A stretch of 64,000 nt of DNA from positions 248,001 through 312,000 of the forward strand of contig NZ_AHIL01000026.1 in assembly GCF_000241525.1 (NCBI RefSeq), read 5' to 3'. The position numbers were made by a program, and so were the translations under genes. Shown piece by piece: positions 9,708 to 21,167 of the stretch (position 1 is its first letter; the number at the start of each line of letters is the position of its first letter). The stretch comes from Comamonas testosteroni ATCC 11996. GTDB lineage: Bacteria > Pseudomonadota > Gammaproteobacteria > Burkholderiales > Burkholderiaceae_C. The notes beneath the pieces were generated by a model that saw nothing but the letters and a program-made list of their open reading frames with translations, did no database searches and was not told where the DNA came from.

Positions 9708-10157
9708 GGTTGTTTTATTGCCGGTGGGCAAACCACAGGCGCTTGCACGCGGGAATAACCGGGTAGGGCACTGTGGTTCTGCTTGATTGTGGCTAAAAAG
9801 ATACGAGTTGTCGTGGTTTGTGATGCGGCCTGAATAGGACTAAGCTCCGACAAATATTGACATTTGTCAATTTTGCGACCTGAGGTTGCTCTTGATTTTG
9901 CAGCGCTTTGTATTGGATATACAAGCTTGTGCCTATGATTTGATCTAAATCTAGACGCAATCATGCCAAGCCTTTCAGGGTAATCACTTGGTGTGAATGT
10001 TCTTTGGATGTAGGTTTGCTCCTACAAACTATGTCGCTCCTCATGTTGGCTCATGGTGCTGCAGCCTTTGCTGCAAGGCGCCACTGCCGACTGGAGCCAC
10101 CTCGCAACTCAGGATTCTTGTGTTTTTTGCATGTCGCAATTCGCAACTCAGCCAGTG
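9708..10157. promoter_or_regulatory. Divergent intergenic region with palindromes
   Basis: No gene is seen here. The region is AT-richer than its surroundings and must hold the promoters of the flavodoxin-like gene and of the GGDEF-EAL gene. It contains the palindrome ATTGACA-TT-TGTCAAT (9856-9871), a second inverted repeat TTGTAT-N5-ATACAA (9908-9924) and an overlapping perfect palindrome ACAAGCTTGT (9921-9930). Any of these could be operator sites. No binding protein can be named. Confidence 0.4.
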
Positions 10158-13100
10158 ATGAAAGTGCGTAAACCTTGGTTGGCGCTGCTGGCATTGGGTT
10201 TTGGAGTTTCCTGTGGCGGTTTGGGGGGCTGGATGCTCCATCAACGCCAGGAGTCGCGCATGCAACAGCGCTTGCAGCTCAGTGCCGATATGGCGACGCG
10301 AGCTCTGGAGCAGCGCCTGGGCAGCTATGACCGTCTGCTCGTCAAGCTCGCTGAGCAAATGGCCAGCAATGCGGATGCGGGGCAGCAGGTTTTTGCGCAG
10401 CATGCCCATGCTCTGCTCAGTCAGGATAGTCTGGTGGGGCTGCAGGCCCTGAGTCTGACCCGTGCGGTGGCTGCGGAGCAGCACACCGATCTTGTGCGTG
10501 ATTCCCAGGCCTTCGAGGTTTCCTACGTCTGGCCAATGATAGGCAACGAGGCATTGGCGGGAAGCAATGCGCGTCAGCCGGCGGCGGCATTTCATTCCTT
10601 GATGCAGGCATGGAGCTCTCGCCAGATGTCGATGTCGGCTCCATTTCGCTTTCTGCAACTTCCCGATAGCCCCAAGGGCGTGGTGTTGCGGGCTCCGTTG
10701 TGGGCTGCAGCAGAGGAGGGGGGCGCCGCCGCTATCGGGAAATTTTCCGAAAAGCCGCTGGGAACGCTCAATGCACAGATCCGTCTGGGCGAATTTGCGA
10801 GGGGGCTGGTTCCGGCCAACCTCTACCCTCAGGTGGCCTTCAAGCTGGTGGATCTCAGCCCAGCCGACCCATCGTCAAAGGCAGGAGGGGACCACAAGAG
10901 GCTGACCGCGCCGCTGTCTATGCTTGCCGGCGGTTCGGAGATTTTGTTCACTGGCTCACTGTGGGCGGAGGCGGAAACCCATCCTGAATTTGCCTTGATC
11001 AAGCCGCTGGAGCGGCAGATACAGGTGTATGACCGCATCTGGTCACTGCAGTTCAAGCCCGCGCTCAGCTCTCAGAGAAGGCATGAGAGGAATCTGCCCT
11101 GGCTGGTATTGGGCCTGGGCCTGCTGGCGGGGCTGGTGCTGGCTGCCTTGGTCTCGGGCTGGTGGCAAAGCCGCTGGAGCTGGAGCCGGCGCCTCAAGTT
11201 CAGTGCCCAGGCAAGGCAGGAGAGTGATGCGCGCTTTCACGCCATGTGCGAGCAGGCTGCCATGGGAGTGCTCGAGCTTGATGTCGCCACGCGCAGCGTA
11301 CTCAAGGTCAACCAGCATTTCTGTCGGTTGCTGGGCTATGAGGCCCAGGAGATTCGCAGGCGCAACGTGCTGGAGCTGGTCATGCCCGAAGACCAGGCGC
11401 ACTGTGCGCAACTGCTTGAAGGACTGGACCTGCAGCAGTTCCTGCACAACGCGGGCGAGTTCTGTCTGCGTTCCAAGGAGGGGGCGCCAGTCTGGGTTGA
11501 ACTCAATGCATTTCTGACCGGACGTCATGAATCGCGGCGCCTGCAGGTGCTGGTGCAGGACATCAGCGGGCGCAAGCGCCTCGAGCAGATGGAGCGTCTG
11601 GGTCATCAGCAGTTGCGCAATCTCATGCAAAGACTTCCGGTGGGTCTGGTCATGGAGGATCTGGATGGGCGTCTGGTCTACTGGAACGAAGAGTTTCTGC
11701 GTCTGGCCGGCCATGGGGGCAAGCCCAGCGTATCAACCCAGCAATGGTGGGAGCGCATGTTCCCTGATGCTGCTGAGCGCGAGCGAGTCATCCAGCGCTG
11801 GGAAGTCGCCACGGCTCAGGCCCGCCGGACGTTGCAGCTGCGCCAATCCGAGCGTGTCGACGATGTGCAGGCTCAGTGGGACGAGCTGGCCACCGAGGCG
11901 TCGGCCTGCACGGTGTCTGCGCAGACATTGATGCTCAGGGGGGTAGACGGTCTGCGCCGCCCAGTTGCGGTCAGTGCCGTGCTGCAAGCCGAGGGGTGCT
12001 TGATGGTGCTGCAGGATCAGAGCCAGCGTATGGCGGCCGAGCAGGAGGTCCGCCGTCTGGCCTTCTACGATGCCTTGACTGGCCTGCCCAACCGGCGCCT
12101 GCTGGCTGATCGGCTGCAACAGGCTCTGGCCGTGGCTCAACGCCAGGCCCATTTTGGTGGTGTGGTGCTGCTGGATATCGATAATTTCAAAGCCTTCAAC
12201 GAGACCTATGGTCTGGATCAGGGTGATTTGCTGCTGCAGTCGATGAGTCAGCGCATCCGTGGTCTGCTTCCTTCAGGGGCCACGATTGCTCGTCAGGGCG
12301 GTGATGATTTTGTACTTTTGATAGATGACCTTGGCAGCGATTCCGTGGCGGCTGCCGCCAGGCTGGAGCAGCAGGCCGACCAGTGGCTGAGCCGATTACG
12401 TGAGCCCATAGAAATCGGCGGTATTCCGCGCTCCATCACCGTCAGCATGGGCCTGAGCCTGTTTGGCGAGGCAGAACTGACGGGTGAAGAGGTACAGCGC
12501 CGCGCTGAAATGGCCATGTACCAGGCCAAGAGCCAGGGGCGCAATGTCAGTTGCTTCTTTGACCCCCAACTGCAATCGGCGCTGCAGGAGCGCCGTACGC
12601 TTGAGCAGGACATGCGTGCCGGTCTGCAGGCCGGTGAGTTCGAGCTGTTCTATCAACCTCAGGTGGAGATGGGCAAGGTGATCGGCGCCGAAGGTCTGCT
12701 GCGCTGGAAGCATCCTGAAAAAGGCTTCGTCCCCCCTGCGCACTTCATTCCGCTGGCTGAGGAAACAGGCGTCATACTGCCCCTGGGCGACTGGGTGCTG
12801 CAGGCCGCCTGCCAACAACTGGCGAAATGGGCCAAGCACCCCCGTTATGCGCAACTGGTGCTCTCGGTCAACGTCAGTCCCAAGCAGTTCCATCAGGGCG
12901 GATTTGTCGAACAGGTGCTCAAGGCGCTGGCCGAGCATGGGGCCGATGCGCGTCGGCTCAAGCTGGAGTTGACCGAAGGCATGCTGGTCTCCGATGTGGA
13001 CGACACCATCGCCAAGATGATGCGTCTGAAGTCCTACGGCATCGGATTTTCGCTGGACGACTTTGGTACCGGCTACTCCTCGCTGTCCTATCTGAAACGG

Positions 13101-13400
13101 CTGCCGCTCGATCAGCTCAAGATCGACCGCAGCTTTGTGCGTGACGTACTGACCGATCCCAATGACGCAGCCATTGCCCGCACCATTGTGGCTCTGGCCA
13201 AGAGCCTGAGCCTGCATGTGATCGCCGAAGGCGTGGAGACCCAGGCCCAGTGCCGTTTTCTCGAAGGCATACGCTGCTATGCGTGGCAGGGGTATCTGAT
13301 GAGCCCGCCCGTGCCGGTCAGCGAGTTCGAGAGCCTGGTCACCAATGGCAATGTGCCGGGATCTCCGACGCCGGCTCTCAGTCCGGTGTCCATGCGCTGA
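10158..13400 (+). CDS. CHASE-PAS-PAS-GGDEF-EAL cyclic-di-GMP enzyme
   Basis: This is an inner-membrane sensor that makes or breaks cyclic-di-GMP. In order it has a first membrane segment (WLALLALGFGVSC), a periplasmic CHASE-like domain, a second membrane segment (about residues 315-340), two PAS domains, a GGDEF domain (AFYDALTGLPNRRLL, signature GGDDF) and an EAL domain. The EAL core is intact: EGLLRW, SVNVSPKQFH, LELTEGML, DDFGTGYSS, LKIDRSFV and IAEGVET. The signature letters differ slightly (GGDDF, EGL), and I see no RxxD inhibitory site at the usual place. The start is uncertain; ATG 10131 and ATG 10053 are also in frame. I chose 10158 because the signal-anchor follows directly. Confidence 0.9.
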   Translation: MKVRKPWLALLALGFGVSCGGLGGWMLHQRQESRMQQRLQLSADMATRALEQRLGSYDRLLVKLAEQMASNADAGQQVFAQHAHALLSQDSLVGLQALSLTRAVAAEQHTDLVRDSQAFEVSYVWPMIGNEALAGSNARQPAAAFHSLMQAWSSRQMSMSAPFRFLQLPDSPKGVVLRAPLWAAAEEGGAAAIGKFSEKPLGTLNAQIRLGEFARGLVPANLYPQVAFKLVDLSPADPSSKAGGDHKRLTAPLSMLAGGSEILFTGSLWAEAETHPEFALIKPLERQIQVYDRIWSLQFKPALSSQRRHERNLPWLVLGLGLLAGLVLAALVSGWWQSRWSWSRRLKFSAQARQESDARFHAMCEQAAMGVLELDVATRSVLKVNQHFCRLLGYEAQEIRRRNVLELVMPEDQAHCAQLLEGLDLQQFLHNAGEFCLRSKEGAPVWVELNAFLTGRHESRRLQVLVQDISGRKRLEQMERLGHQQLRNLMQRLPVGLVMEDLDGRLVYWNEEFLRLAGHGGKPSVSTQQWWERMFPDAAERERVIQRWEVATAQARRTLQLRQSERVDDVQAQWDELATEASACTVSAQTLMLRGVDGLRRPVAVSAVLQAEGCLMVLQDQSQRMAAEQEVRRLAFYDALTGLPNRRLLADRLQQALAVAQRQAHFGGVVLLDIDNFKAFNETYGLDQGDLLLQSMSQRIRGLLPSGATIARQGGDDFVLLIDDLGSDSVAAAARLEQQADQWLSRLREPIEIGGIPRSITVSMGLSLFGEAELTGEEVQRRAEMAMYQAKSQGRNVSCFFDPQLQSALQERRTLEQDMRAGLQAGEFELFYQPQVEMGKVIGAEGLLRWKHPEKGFVPPAHFIPLAEETGVILPLGDWVLQAACQQLAKWAKHPRYAQLVLSVNVSPKQFHQGGFVEQVLKALAEHGADARRLKLELTEGMLVSDVDDTIAKMMRLKSYGIGFSLDDFGTGYSSLSYLKRLPLDQLKIDRSFVRDVLTDPNDAAIARTIVALAKSLSLHVIAEGVETQAQCRFLEGIRCYAWQGYLMSPPVPVSEFESLVTNGNVPGSPTPALSPVSMR

Positions 13401-13451
13401 GGCGGTTCATGCTCTCTACAATGCCCGCATTTCGCTGTGTGAGAGATTGAA

Positions 13452-13781
13452 TTGCCTGAAATCAAGACCCTGCTGTTATTTGTCCTGACCGCCGTGGCGG
13501 AGATTGTGGGCTGCTACCTGCCCTGGCTCTGGCTCAAGCAGGGCGCCAGCGCCTGGCTGCTGCTGCCTGCTGCGGTCAGCCTGGCCTTGTTTGTCTGGCT
13601 GCTGACTTTGCATCCCTCGGCCTCTGGTCGTATCTACGCGGCCTACGGCGGCATCTACATCAGCGTGGCGCTTCTGTGGCTGTGGCTGGTGGATGGCATC
13701 AAACCCAGCGCCTGGGATATGGCAGGGGTGGCCGTCTGTCTGCTGGGGGCGGGCCTGATTGCTTTTCAGCCTCGCACCTGA
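13452..13781 (+). CDS. ynfA: YnfA/UPF0060 family small membrane protein
   Basis: This is a 109-residue inner-membrane protein with four hydrophobic helices. The motifs [18 protein letters not shown] and [24 protein letters not shown] are diagnostic of UPF0060, related in fold to small multidrug resistance transporters. The start is TTG at 13452, directly before the conserved PEIKTLLLF. It stands alone between the c-di-GMP enzyme and smc. The function is not settled in the family. Confidence 0.9.
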   Translation: MPEIKTLLLFVLTAVAEIVGCYLPWLWLKQGASAWLLLPAAVSLALFVWLLTLHPSASGRIYAAYGGIYISVALLWLWLVDGIKPSAWDMAGVAVCLLGAGLIAFQPRT

Positions 13782-14032
13782 GGCGCCCGCTGCTCTCTTA
13801 TTCGATCAAAATCGGCCCAATCCCTTACCGATCCTGCGCAGGCAGCTATGGTTTGCGTGTATGCAGCAATCTTGGCTGATGAGGGGGCAGGCCGCGTTAT
13901 GATTCCCGTCTGTTGACGGTTGCTAGCAAGAACAGGGCTTTTTCAAGTTTTGCGTTTGTGCAACCGCTTTTGCCGTTTTCCTTTCCCAATCACAAGCCTT
14001 TGCTGGCCAGCCTCTAGACCGACACCGACACC

Positions 14033-17000
14033 GTGCGCCTGAATTCCATCAAGCTCTCCGGCTTCAAATCCTTTGCCGAGCCCACCAATTTCATTCTGCC
14101 GGGGCAGATGGTCGGCGTGGTGGGGCCCAACGGTTGCGGCAAGTCCAACATCATGGATGCGGTGCGCTGGGTGCTGGGGGAGAGCAAGGCCAGCGAGTTG
14201 CGTGGCGAGTCCATGCAGGACGTGATCTTCAATGGCACCACGCATCGCAAGCCGTCCAGCCGTGCCAGTGTGGAGCTGACCTTCGACAACAGCGACCACC
14301 GTGCGGGCGGTCAGTGGGGACAGTTTGGAGAGATCGCCGTCAAGCGCGTGCTCACGCGCGAGGGCAACAGCAGCTACTTCATCAACAACCAGCCCGTGCG
14401 TCGTCGCGACGTTCAGGACGTGTTTCTGGGCACGGGTCTGGGACCGCGTGCCTATGCCATCATCGGCCAGGGCACGATCAGCCGCATTATCGAGTCGCGC
14501 CCCGAAGAGCTGCGTCTGTTCCTCGAAGAAGCGGCCGGGGTTTCCAAGTACAAGGAGCGTCGTCGTGAGACGGAAAACCGCCTCTCGGCCACGACCGAGA
14601 ACCTCACCCGTGTGGAAGACATTCTGCGCGAGCTCAATGCCAATCTGGACAAGCTGGAAAAGCAGGCCGAAGTTGCGGCCAAGTACAACGGCCTGAACGC
14701 CCAGGTCACGCTCAAGCAGCATCAACTGTGGTTCATGAAGCGGGCCGATGCCGAGGCCGAGCAGGACCGCGTGCGCATTGAAGGCCTCAAGGTCGTCAAC
14801 GAGCTCGAAGAGCGCATGGCCGATATCCGCAACAACGAGAGCGGACTCGAGACCCTGCGTCAGTCGCACTACGACGCCAGCGATCAGGTCAATCAGGCGC
14901 AGAGCAAGCTCTACGAAGCCACGGCCGAGGTCGGCAAGCTGGAGGCTGAAATCCGCTATGTGGTCGAAGGCCGCCAGCGTGTGCAACTGCGTCTGCAGCA
15001 ACTGGCCGAGCAACTGCTGCTGTGGAGCAGCCGCAGCGAAGAGGCCCAGGGCGAGATCGAGAACATCGAAGGTGCGGGCATGGATGCCGAAGAGCAGGCC
15101 GAGATGCTGGCTGCCCAGCTCGAGGAGCAAAGCACCCGCCTGCCCGATCTGGAAGATTCTCTGCATAAGGCGCAGAAAGCCGATGCAGACCAGCGCAACT
15201 CGGTGGTGCAGGTGCAGCAGCAGATTCAGGTGCTGGCCGCCGAGCAGCGCAGCCTCGATGAGCAGCGTCGCCAGTTTGAAACCCGTTATGAACGTTTGCG
15301 TGCCGACCGCAATGCACTGGAAACGCCGGACGAAGCGCGCCTGAACAATTTGCAGGCACAACTGGCCGAGGCGCAGGAGCTGGCCGAGATGGCCGATGCC
15401 GTCCTCAATGAGTTGCAGGACAGCGTGCCGCAACTCGACGAGGATAGGCGCGCACGCCAGCAGGCCGTGAATGCCGAAAACAGTCGTCACGCCGATCTGT
15501 CTGCGCGGCTGGATGCGCTCAAGGCCTTGCAGGAAAAGGTCAAGACCGATGGCAAGCTTCAGCCCTGGCTGGCCAAGCATGGGTTGGACGGCATGCAAGG
15601 TCTGTGGAGCCGCATAGCCATCGAGTCGGGCTGGGAAAATGCGCTGGAAGCCGCACTGCGCGAACGTCTGGGGGCACTGGAAGTCGGGCGCCTCGACATG
15701 GTGCGCGGTTTTCTGGGCTCGGGGGGGCTGGACGCTCCGCCGGCCCGGCTGGCCTTCTTCAGCCAGGCTCAGGCAGCCGGTGCCCCGTCAGCTGCGCGCT
15801 TTGCGCGTCTCAGCGATCTGCTCAAGATCAATGACGCCGGTCTGCGCGCCGTGCTGGTGGACTGGCTGACGGGCTGCTATACCGCGCCCACGCTCGACGA
15901 GGCCCTGGCCAAGCGTGCCGATCTGCAGGCCGGCGAGACCATTTATGTGCCCACCGGCCATGCGGTGACGGCCCACAGCGTGACTTTTTATGCGCAGGAC
16001 TCCGAACAATCTGGGTTGCTGGCGCGGGCGCAGGAAATCGAGCACCTGGAAAAGGAAGTCCGCGCCCAGGCGCTGATCGCTGATGAATCGCGTTCGGCTT
16101 TGGTGCGCGCCGAAAGCGCTTATGCAGATGCCTCGCAGCGGCTGGTGTCTGCACGTCGCGAAGCCAGCGAGTCGCAAAGTCGCTCCCATGAGCTGCAGGT
16201 CGAGACCTTGCGCCTGTCTCAGCTGGCCGAGCAGGCGCGGGCACGCAACGCGCAAATTTCGGCGGATCTGTCCGAAGTCGAAACCCAGCTCTCCGATATC
16301 GAAGAGCGCAAGGTCGCCGCCGAGGCACGCTTTGAAGAGCTGGACATGCAACTGGCCGACAGCCAGGAGCGTCATGCCCAGCTGGGAGATCGCGTGCTGG
16401 AGGCCGAGCGCCGCCTGAACGAATCGCGCGAGCAGTTGCGCAGCCTGGAGCGTCAGGCCCAGGAGGCAACCTTCTCGCAGCGCACTCTGCACGCGCGTCG
16501 CGCCGAGTTGTCGCGCACCATCGAAACCGCCAGCCAGCAGGCCAAGTCCCTGGCCGAGGAGCAGCAGCGCGCTCAGGACGAACTGGCAAGACTGTCTGAT
16601 GCCGCGGCGCAGGGTGGTCTGCAGGATGCACTGGATCTGAAGATGCAGCGCGAAAAAGAGGTTGCCGAACGCCGCAGCGAATATGAGGATCTGACCAACA
16701 AGCTGCGTGCCAGCGACGAGCGCCGCCAGAGCCTGGAAAAGGCACTGGACCCGCTGCGTCAGCGCATCACAGAATTTCAGCTCAAGGAGCAGGCCGCGCG
16801 TCTGGGTCTGGAGCAGTACAGCAACCTGCTGACCGAAGCAGAGGCTGATCTGGCGGCGGTGGCTCAGTCGATCGCCGAAGGCAATGTGCGCATGCACGGC
16901 CTGCAAGGTGAAATCGACCGTCTGCACCGCGAAATCCAGGCCTTGGGGGCCGTGAATCTGGCCGCGCTGGATGAATTGACCCTGGCGCGTGAGCGAAAGA

Positions 17001-17560
17001 CCTTCCTCGATGCGCAGATGGATGATCTGACCAAGGCCATGAATACCCTGGAAGAGGCGATCCGCAAGATCGATGCCGAAACGCGGGATCTGCTGACCGG
17101 CACCTTCGATATCGTCAATCGTCACTTCGGCCGCATGTTCCCCGAGCTGTTCGGTGGCGGTCAGGCCAAGCTGGTGATCACTGGCGACGAAATCCTTGAT
17201 GCCGGCGTGCAGGTGATTGCCCAGCCGCCCGGCAAGAAGAACCAGACCATTCACCTGCTCTCGGGCGGCGAAAAGGCGCTGACCGCGATTGCGCTGGTGT
17301 TTGCCATCTTCCAGCTCAACCCAGCGCCATTCTGTCTGCTGGACGAGGTGGATGCGCCGCTGGACGATGCCAATACCGAACGTTATGCCAAGCTGGTTTA
17401 CAGCATGAGCAAGGGAACCCAGTTCCTGTTCATCAGTCACAACAAGATTGCCATGGAGATGGCCGAACAGCTGATTGGTGTGACCATGCAGGAGCAGGGC
17501 GTTTCACGAATTGTTGCGGTGGATATGGAGTCCGCCCTCTCCATGGCTGAGCTATCCTGA
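14033..17560 (+). CDS. smc: Chromosome segregation ATPase SMC
   Basis: This is the bacterial condensin subunit that compacts and separates chromosomes. The N-terminal Walker A GPNGCGKSN lies at about residues 31-39. Two long coiled coils rich in Glu, Gln, Ala and Arg flank a hinge near residues 510-640. The C-terminal head has the signature LLSGGEKALTA (about residue 1075) and Walker B FCLLDEVDAPLDDAN (about 1100). Its 1175 residues are the normal length. The start is GTG. No scpA or scpB is in the window. zipA follows after 36 bases, so they are probably co-transcribed. Confidence 0.97.
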   Translation: MRLNSIKLSGFKSFAEPTNFILPGQMVGVVGPNGCGKSNIMDAVRWVLGESKASELRGESMQDVIFNGTTHRKPSSRASVELTFDNSDHRAGGQWGQFGEIAVKRVLTREGNSSYFINNQPVRRRDVQDVFLGTGLGPRAYAIIGQGTISRIIESRPEELRLFLEEAAGVSKYKERRRETENRLSATTENLTRVEDILRELNANLDKLEKQAEVAAKYNGLNAQVTLKQHQLWFMKRADAEAEQDRVRIEGLKVVNELEERMADIRNNESGLETLRQSHYDASDQVNQAQSKLYEATAEVGKLEAEIRYVVEGRQRVQLRLQQLAEQLLLWSSRSEEAQGEIENIEGAGMDAEEQAEMLAAQLEEQSTRLPDLEDSLHKAQKADADQRNSVVQVQQQIQVLAAEQRSLDEQRRQFETRYERLRADRNALETPDEARLNNLQAQLAEAQELAEMADAVLNELQDSVPQLDEDRRARQQAVNAENSRHADLSARLDALKALQEKVKTDGKLQPWLAKHGLDGMQGLWSRIAIESGWENALEAALRERLGALEVGRLDMVRGFLGSGGLDAPPARLAFFSQAQAAGAPSAARFARLSDLLKINDAGLRAVLVDWLTGCYTAPTLDEALAKRADLQAGETIYVPTGHAVTAHSVTFYAQDSEQSGLLARAQEIEHLEKEVRAQALIADESRSALVRAESAYADASQRLVSARREASESQSRSHELQVETLRLSQLAEQARARNAQISADLSEVETQLSDIEERKVAAEARFEELDMQLADSQERHAQLGDRVLEAERRLNESREQLRSLERQAQEATFSQRTLHARRAELSRTIETASQQAKSLAEEQQRAQDELARLSDAAAQGGLQDALDLKMQREKEVAERRSEYEDLTNKLRASDERRQSLEKALDPLRQRITEFQLKEQAARLGLEQYSNLLTEAEADLAAVAQSIAEGNVRMHGLQGEIDRLHREIQALGAVNLAALDELTLARERKTFLDAQMDDLTKAMNTLEEAIRKIDAETRDLLTGTFDIVNRHFGRMFPELFGGGQAKLVITGDEILDAGVQVIAQPPGKKNQTIHLLSGGEKALTAIALVFAIFQLNPAPFCLLDEVDAPLDDANTERYAKLVYSMSKGTQFLFISHNKIAMEMAEQLIGVTMQEQGVSRIVAVDMESALSMAELS

Positions 17561-17596
17561 GCCCGGTCATCCCCTATTGAAGAACCGTTTTCTCAC

Positions 17597-18946
17597 ATGA
17601 GTAACTTGCAAATCAGTCTGGCCGTCATGGGAGTGGTGCTGTTGGCGCTGATCGTTGCCTACAACTCCTGGACTGCGCGCCGCAATGCGCCCAAGCGGGC
17701 CGAGCCTGAGGAGGAAAGCGCAGATCCTCAGCGTCTCGAGCCCGGAATGAACACCGTCGGTCATGGTGCGGACCTGACCAAATACCAGCATGAGCCCGTG
17801 CTCGGGGACTTCGGCAAGGCCATTCCCGGTACCGAGCCCCTGCAGATGCCCGAATCCGCAGGTCGCTTTGCCGAAGCCGATGCCGAGCTGGCCCGCCTGG
17901 TAGCACGCGAAGCCCATGAGGAAGCGCAGCGCCAGGAAGCCCTGGCTGCCGCCCAGCACAAAGCCGAGGAGACTGAGGCTGCGCATGCTGTGCAAGAGGT
18001 GACTGCTCAGCGCACGGAGCCAGCCATTGCTGCCGTGACCGAGCAGGCCGCGCAAGCAGTGGAGCCCGTGCTGACGGACGCTCCTCTGGCTGCTTCGATT
18101 CCTCCCGCCTCGTCAGTGGAGCGGCGCGGCCATCTGGATGCGCTGATCGATGCGATCGCTCCGATTACCGTGGCCCAGATTGTTCCTGGTGAAGTGGCCT
18201 TGCAGGCCCAGCCCAGCACCCGCCGTGCCGGCAACAAGCCCTTTGCCATTGAAGGCATGAACCAGGACAGCAAGCAGTGGGAGCCGTTGCAGACCGGCCA
18301 GCGCTATCTGGGCTTTCAGGCCGGTGTTCAACTGGCCAACCGTACCGGTGCACTCAACGAGATCGAGTTTTCGGAGTTCGTCACCAAGGTGCAGCGCTTC
18401 GCCGATGCGCTGGGCGCCATGGTCGACGTGCCCAATATGCTCAATGAGGTCTCGCGGGCACGCGAGCTCGATCAGTTCGCCAGCGAGCACGATGCGCAGC
18501 TGAGCTTTATGCTGCGTGCGCGTCAGGCATCCTGGAGTGCCGGTTATGTGCAGCAGAATGCGCAGCGCCTGGGCTTTGTCATCACGCCCATGCCGGGCCG
18601 CATGGTGCTTGCCTCTCCCATCCAGGGCCTGCCGCCGGTGCTGGTGCTGAACTACGACCCTCAGGCCGCCATGGGCGACGATCTGGATCAGTCCGTCGTG
18701 CGCGAATTCCTGCTCAGCCTGGATGTGGCCCAGGTGCCGAGAGGGCAGCAGCCGTTTGCGCGCCTGCGCCAGGTGGCGGAGCAGCTGTGCCAGACCATGG
18801 ACGGAGTGCTCTGCGACCAGAATGGCTATCTGCTGCCGGTCTCGGCGCTGGACCCGATTCAGCATGACCTGGAGCTGCTCTACGACAAGCTCGACAGTGC
18901 AGAGCTGTCGGCAGGATCACTTCTCGCCAGAAGGCTTTTCAGCTAA
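17597..18946 (+). CDS. zipA: Cell division protein ZipA-like
   Basis: This membrane-anchored FtsZ-binding division protein has 449 residues. One N-terminal membrane helix (LQISLAVMGVVLLALIVAYN) is followed by a long Ala/Glu/Pro-rich linker (about residues 35-210) and a C-terminal ZipA domain with the pattern FAIEGMNQDSKQWEPLQTGQ and later FLLSLDVAQVPRGQQPFARL. It lies between smc and ligA, an order known in Burkholderiales. The terminator after it separates it from ligA. It is longer than E. coli ZipA, mainly in the linker. Confidence 0.88.
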   Translation: MSNLQISLAVMGVVLLALIVAYNSWTARRNAPKRAEPEEESADPQRLEPGMNTVGHGADLTKYQHEPVLGDFGKAIPGTEPLQMPESAGRFAEADAELARLVAREAHEEAQRQEALAAAQHKAEETEAAHAVQEVTAQRTEPAIAAVTEQAAQAVEPVLTDAPLAASIPPASSVERRGHLDALIDAIAPITVAQIVPGEVALQAQPSTRRAGNKPFAIEGMNQDSKQWEPLQTGQRYLGFQAGVQLANRTGALNEIEFSEFVTKVQRFADALGAMVDVPNMLNEVSRARELDQFASEHDAQLSFMLRARQASWSAGYVQQNAQRLGFVITPMPGRMVLASPIQGLPPVLVLNYDPQAAMGDDLDQSVVREFLLSLDVAQVPRGQQPFARLRQVAEQLCQTMDGVLCDQNGYLLPVSALDPIQHDLELLYDKLDSAELSAGSLLARRLFS

Positions 18947-18955
18947 AACAAACAG

Positions 18956-18978
18956 GGCCAACGATGTTGGCCTTTTTT
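18956..18978 (+). terminator. Rho-independent terminator after zipA
   Basis: The perfect seven-base stem GGCCAAC/GTTGGCC has a GAT loop and is followed by six T. It lies 9 bases after the zipA stop and 32 bases before the ligA start, so ligA probably has its own promoter or is read through. Confidence 0.8.
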
Positions 18979-18992
18979 ATCCCAGACCGTGA

Positions 18993-21137
<2,145 letters not shown>

Positions 21138-21167
21138 GTCGACTTTAGAAGCAGCAAGGAGGGCGAC

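Noticed and set aside
13943-17440. Two long antisense frames (about 550 codons each) across smc
   Set aside because: smc is certain on the plus strand. The antisense products have shadow composition and no domains.
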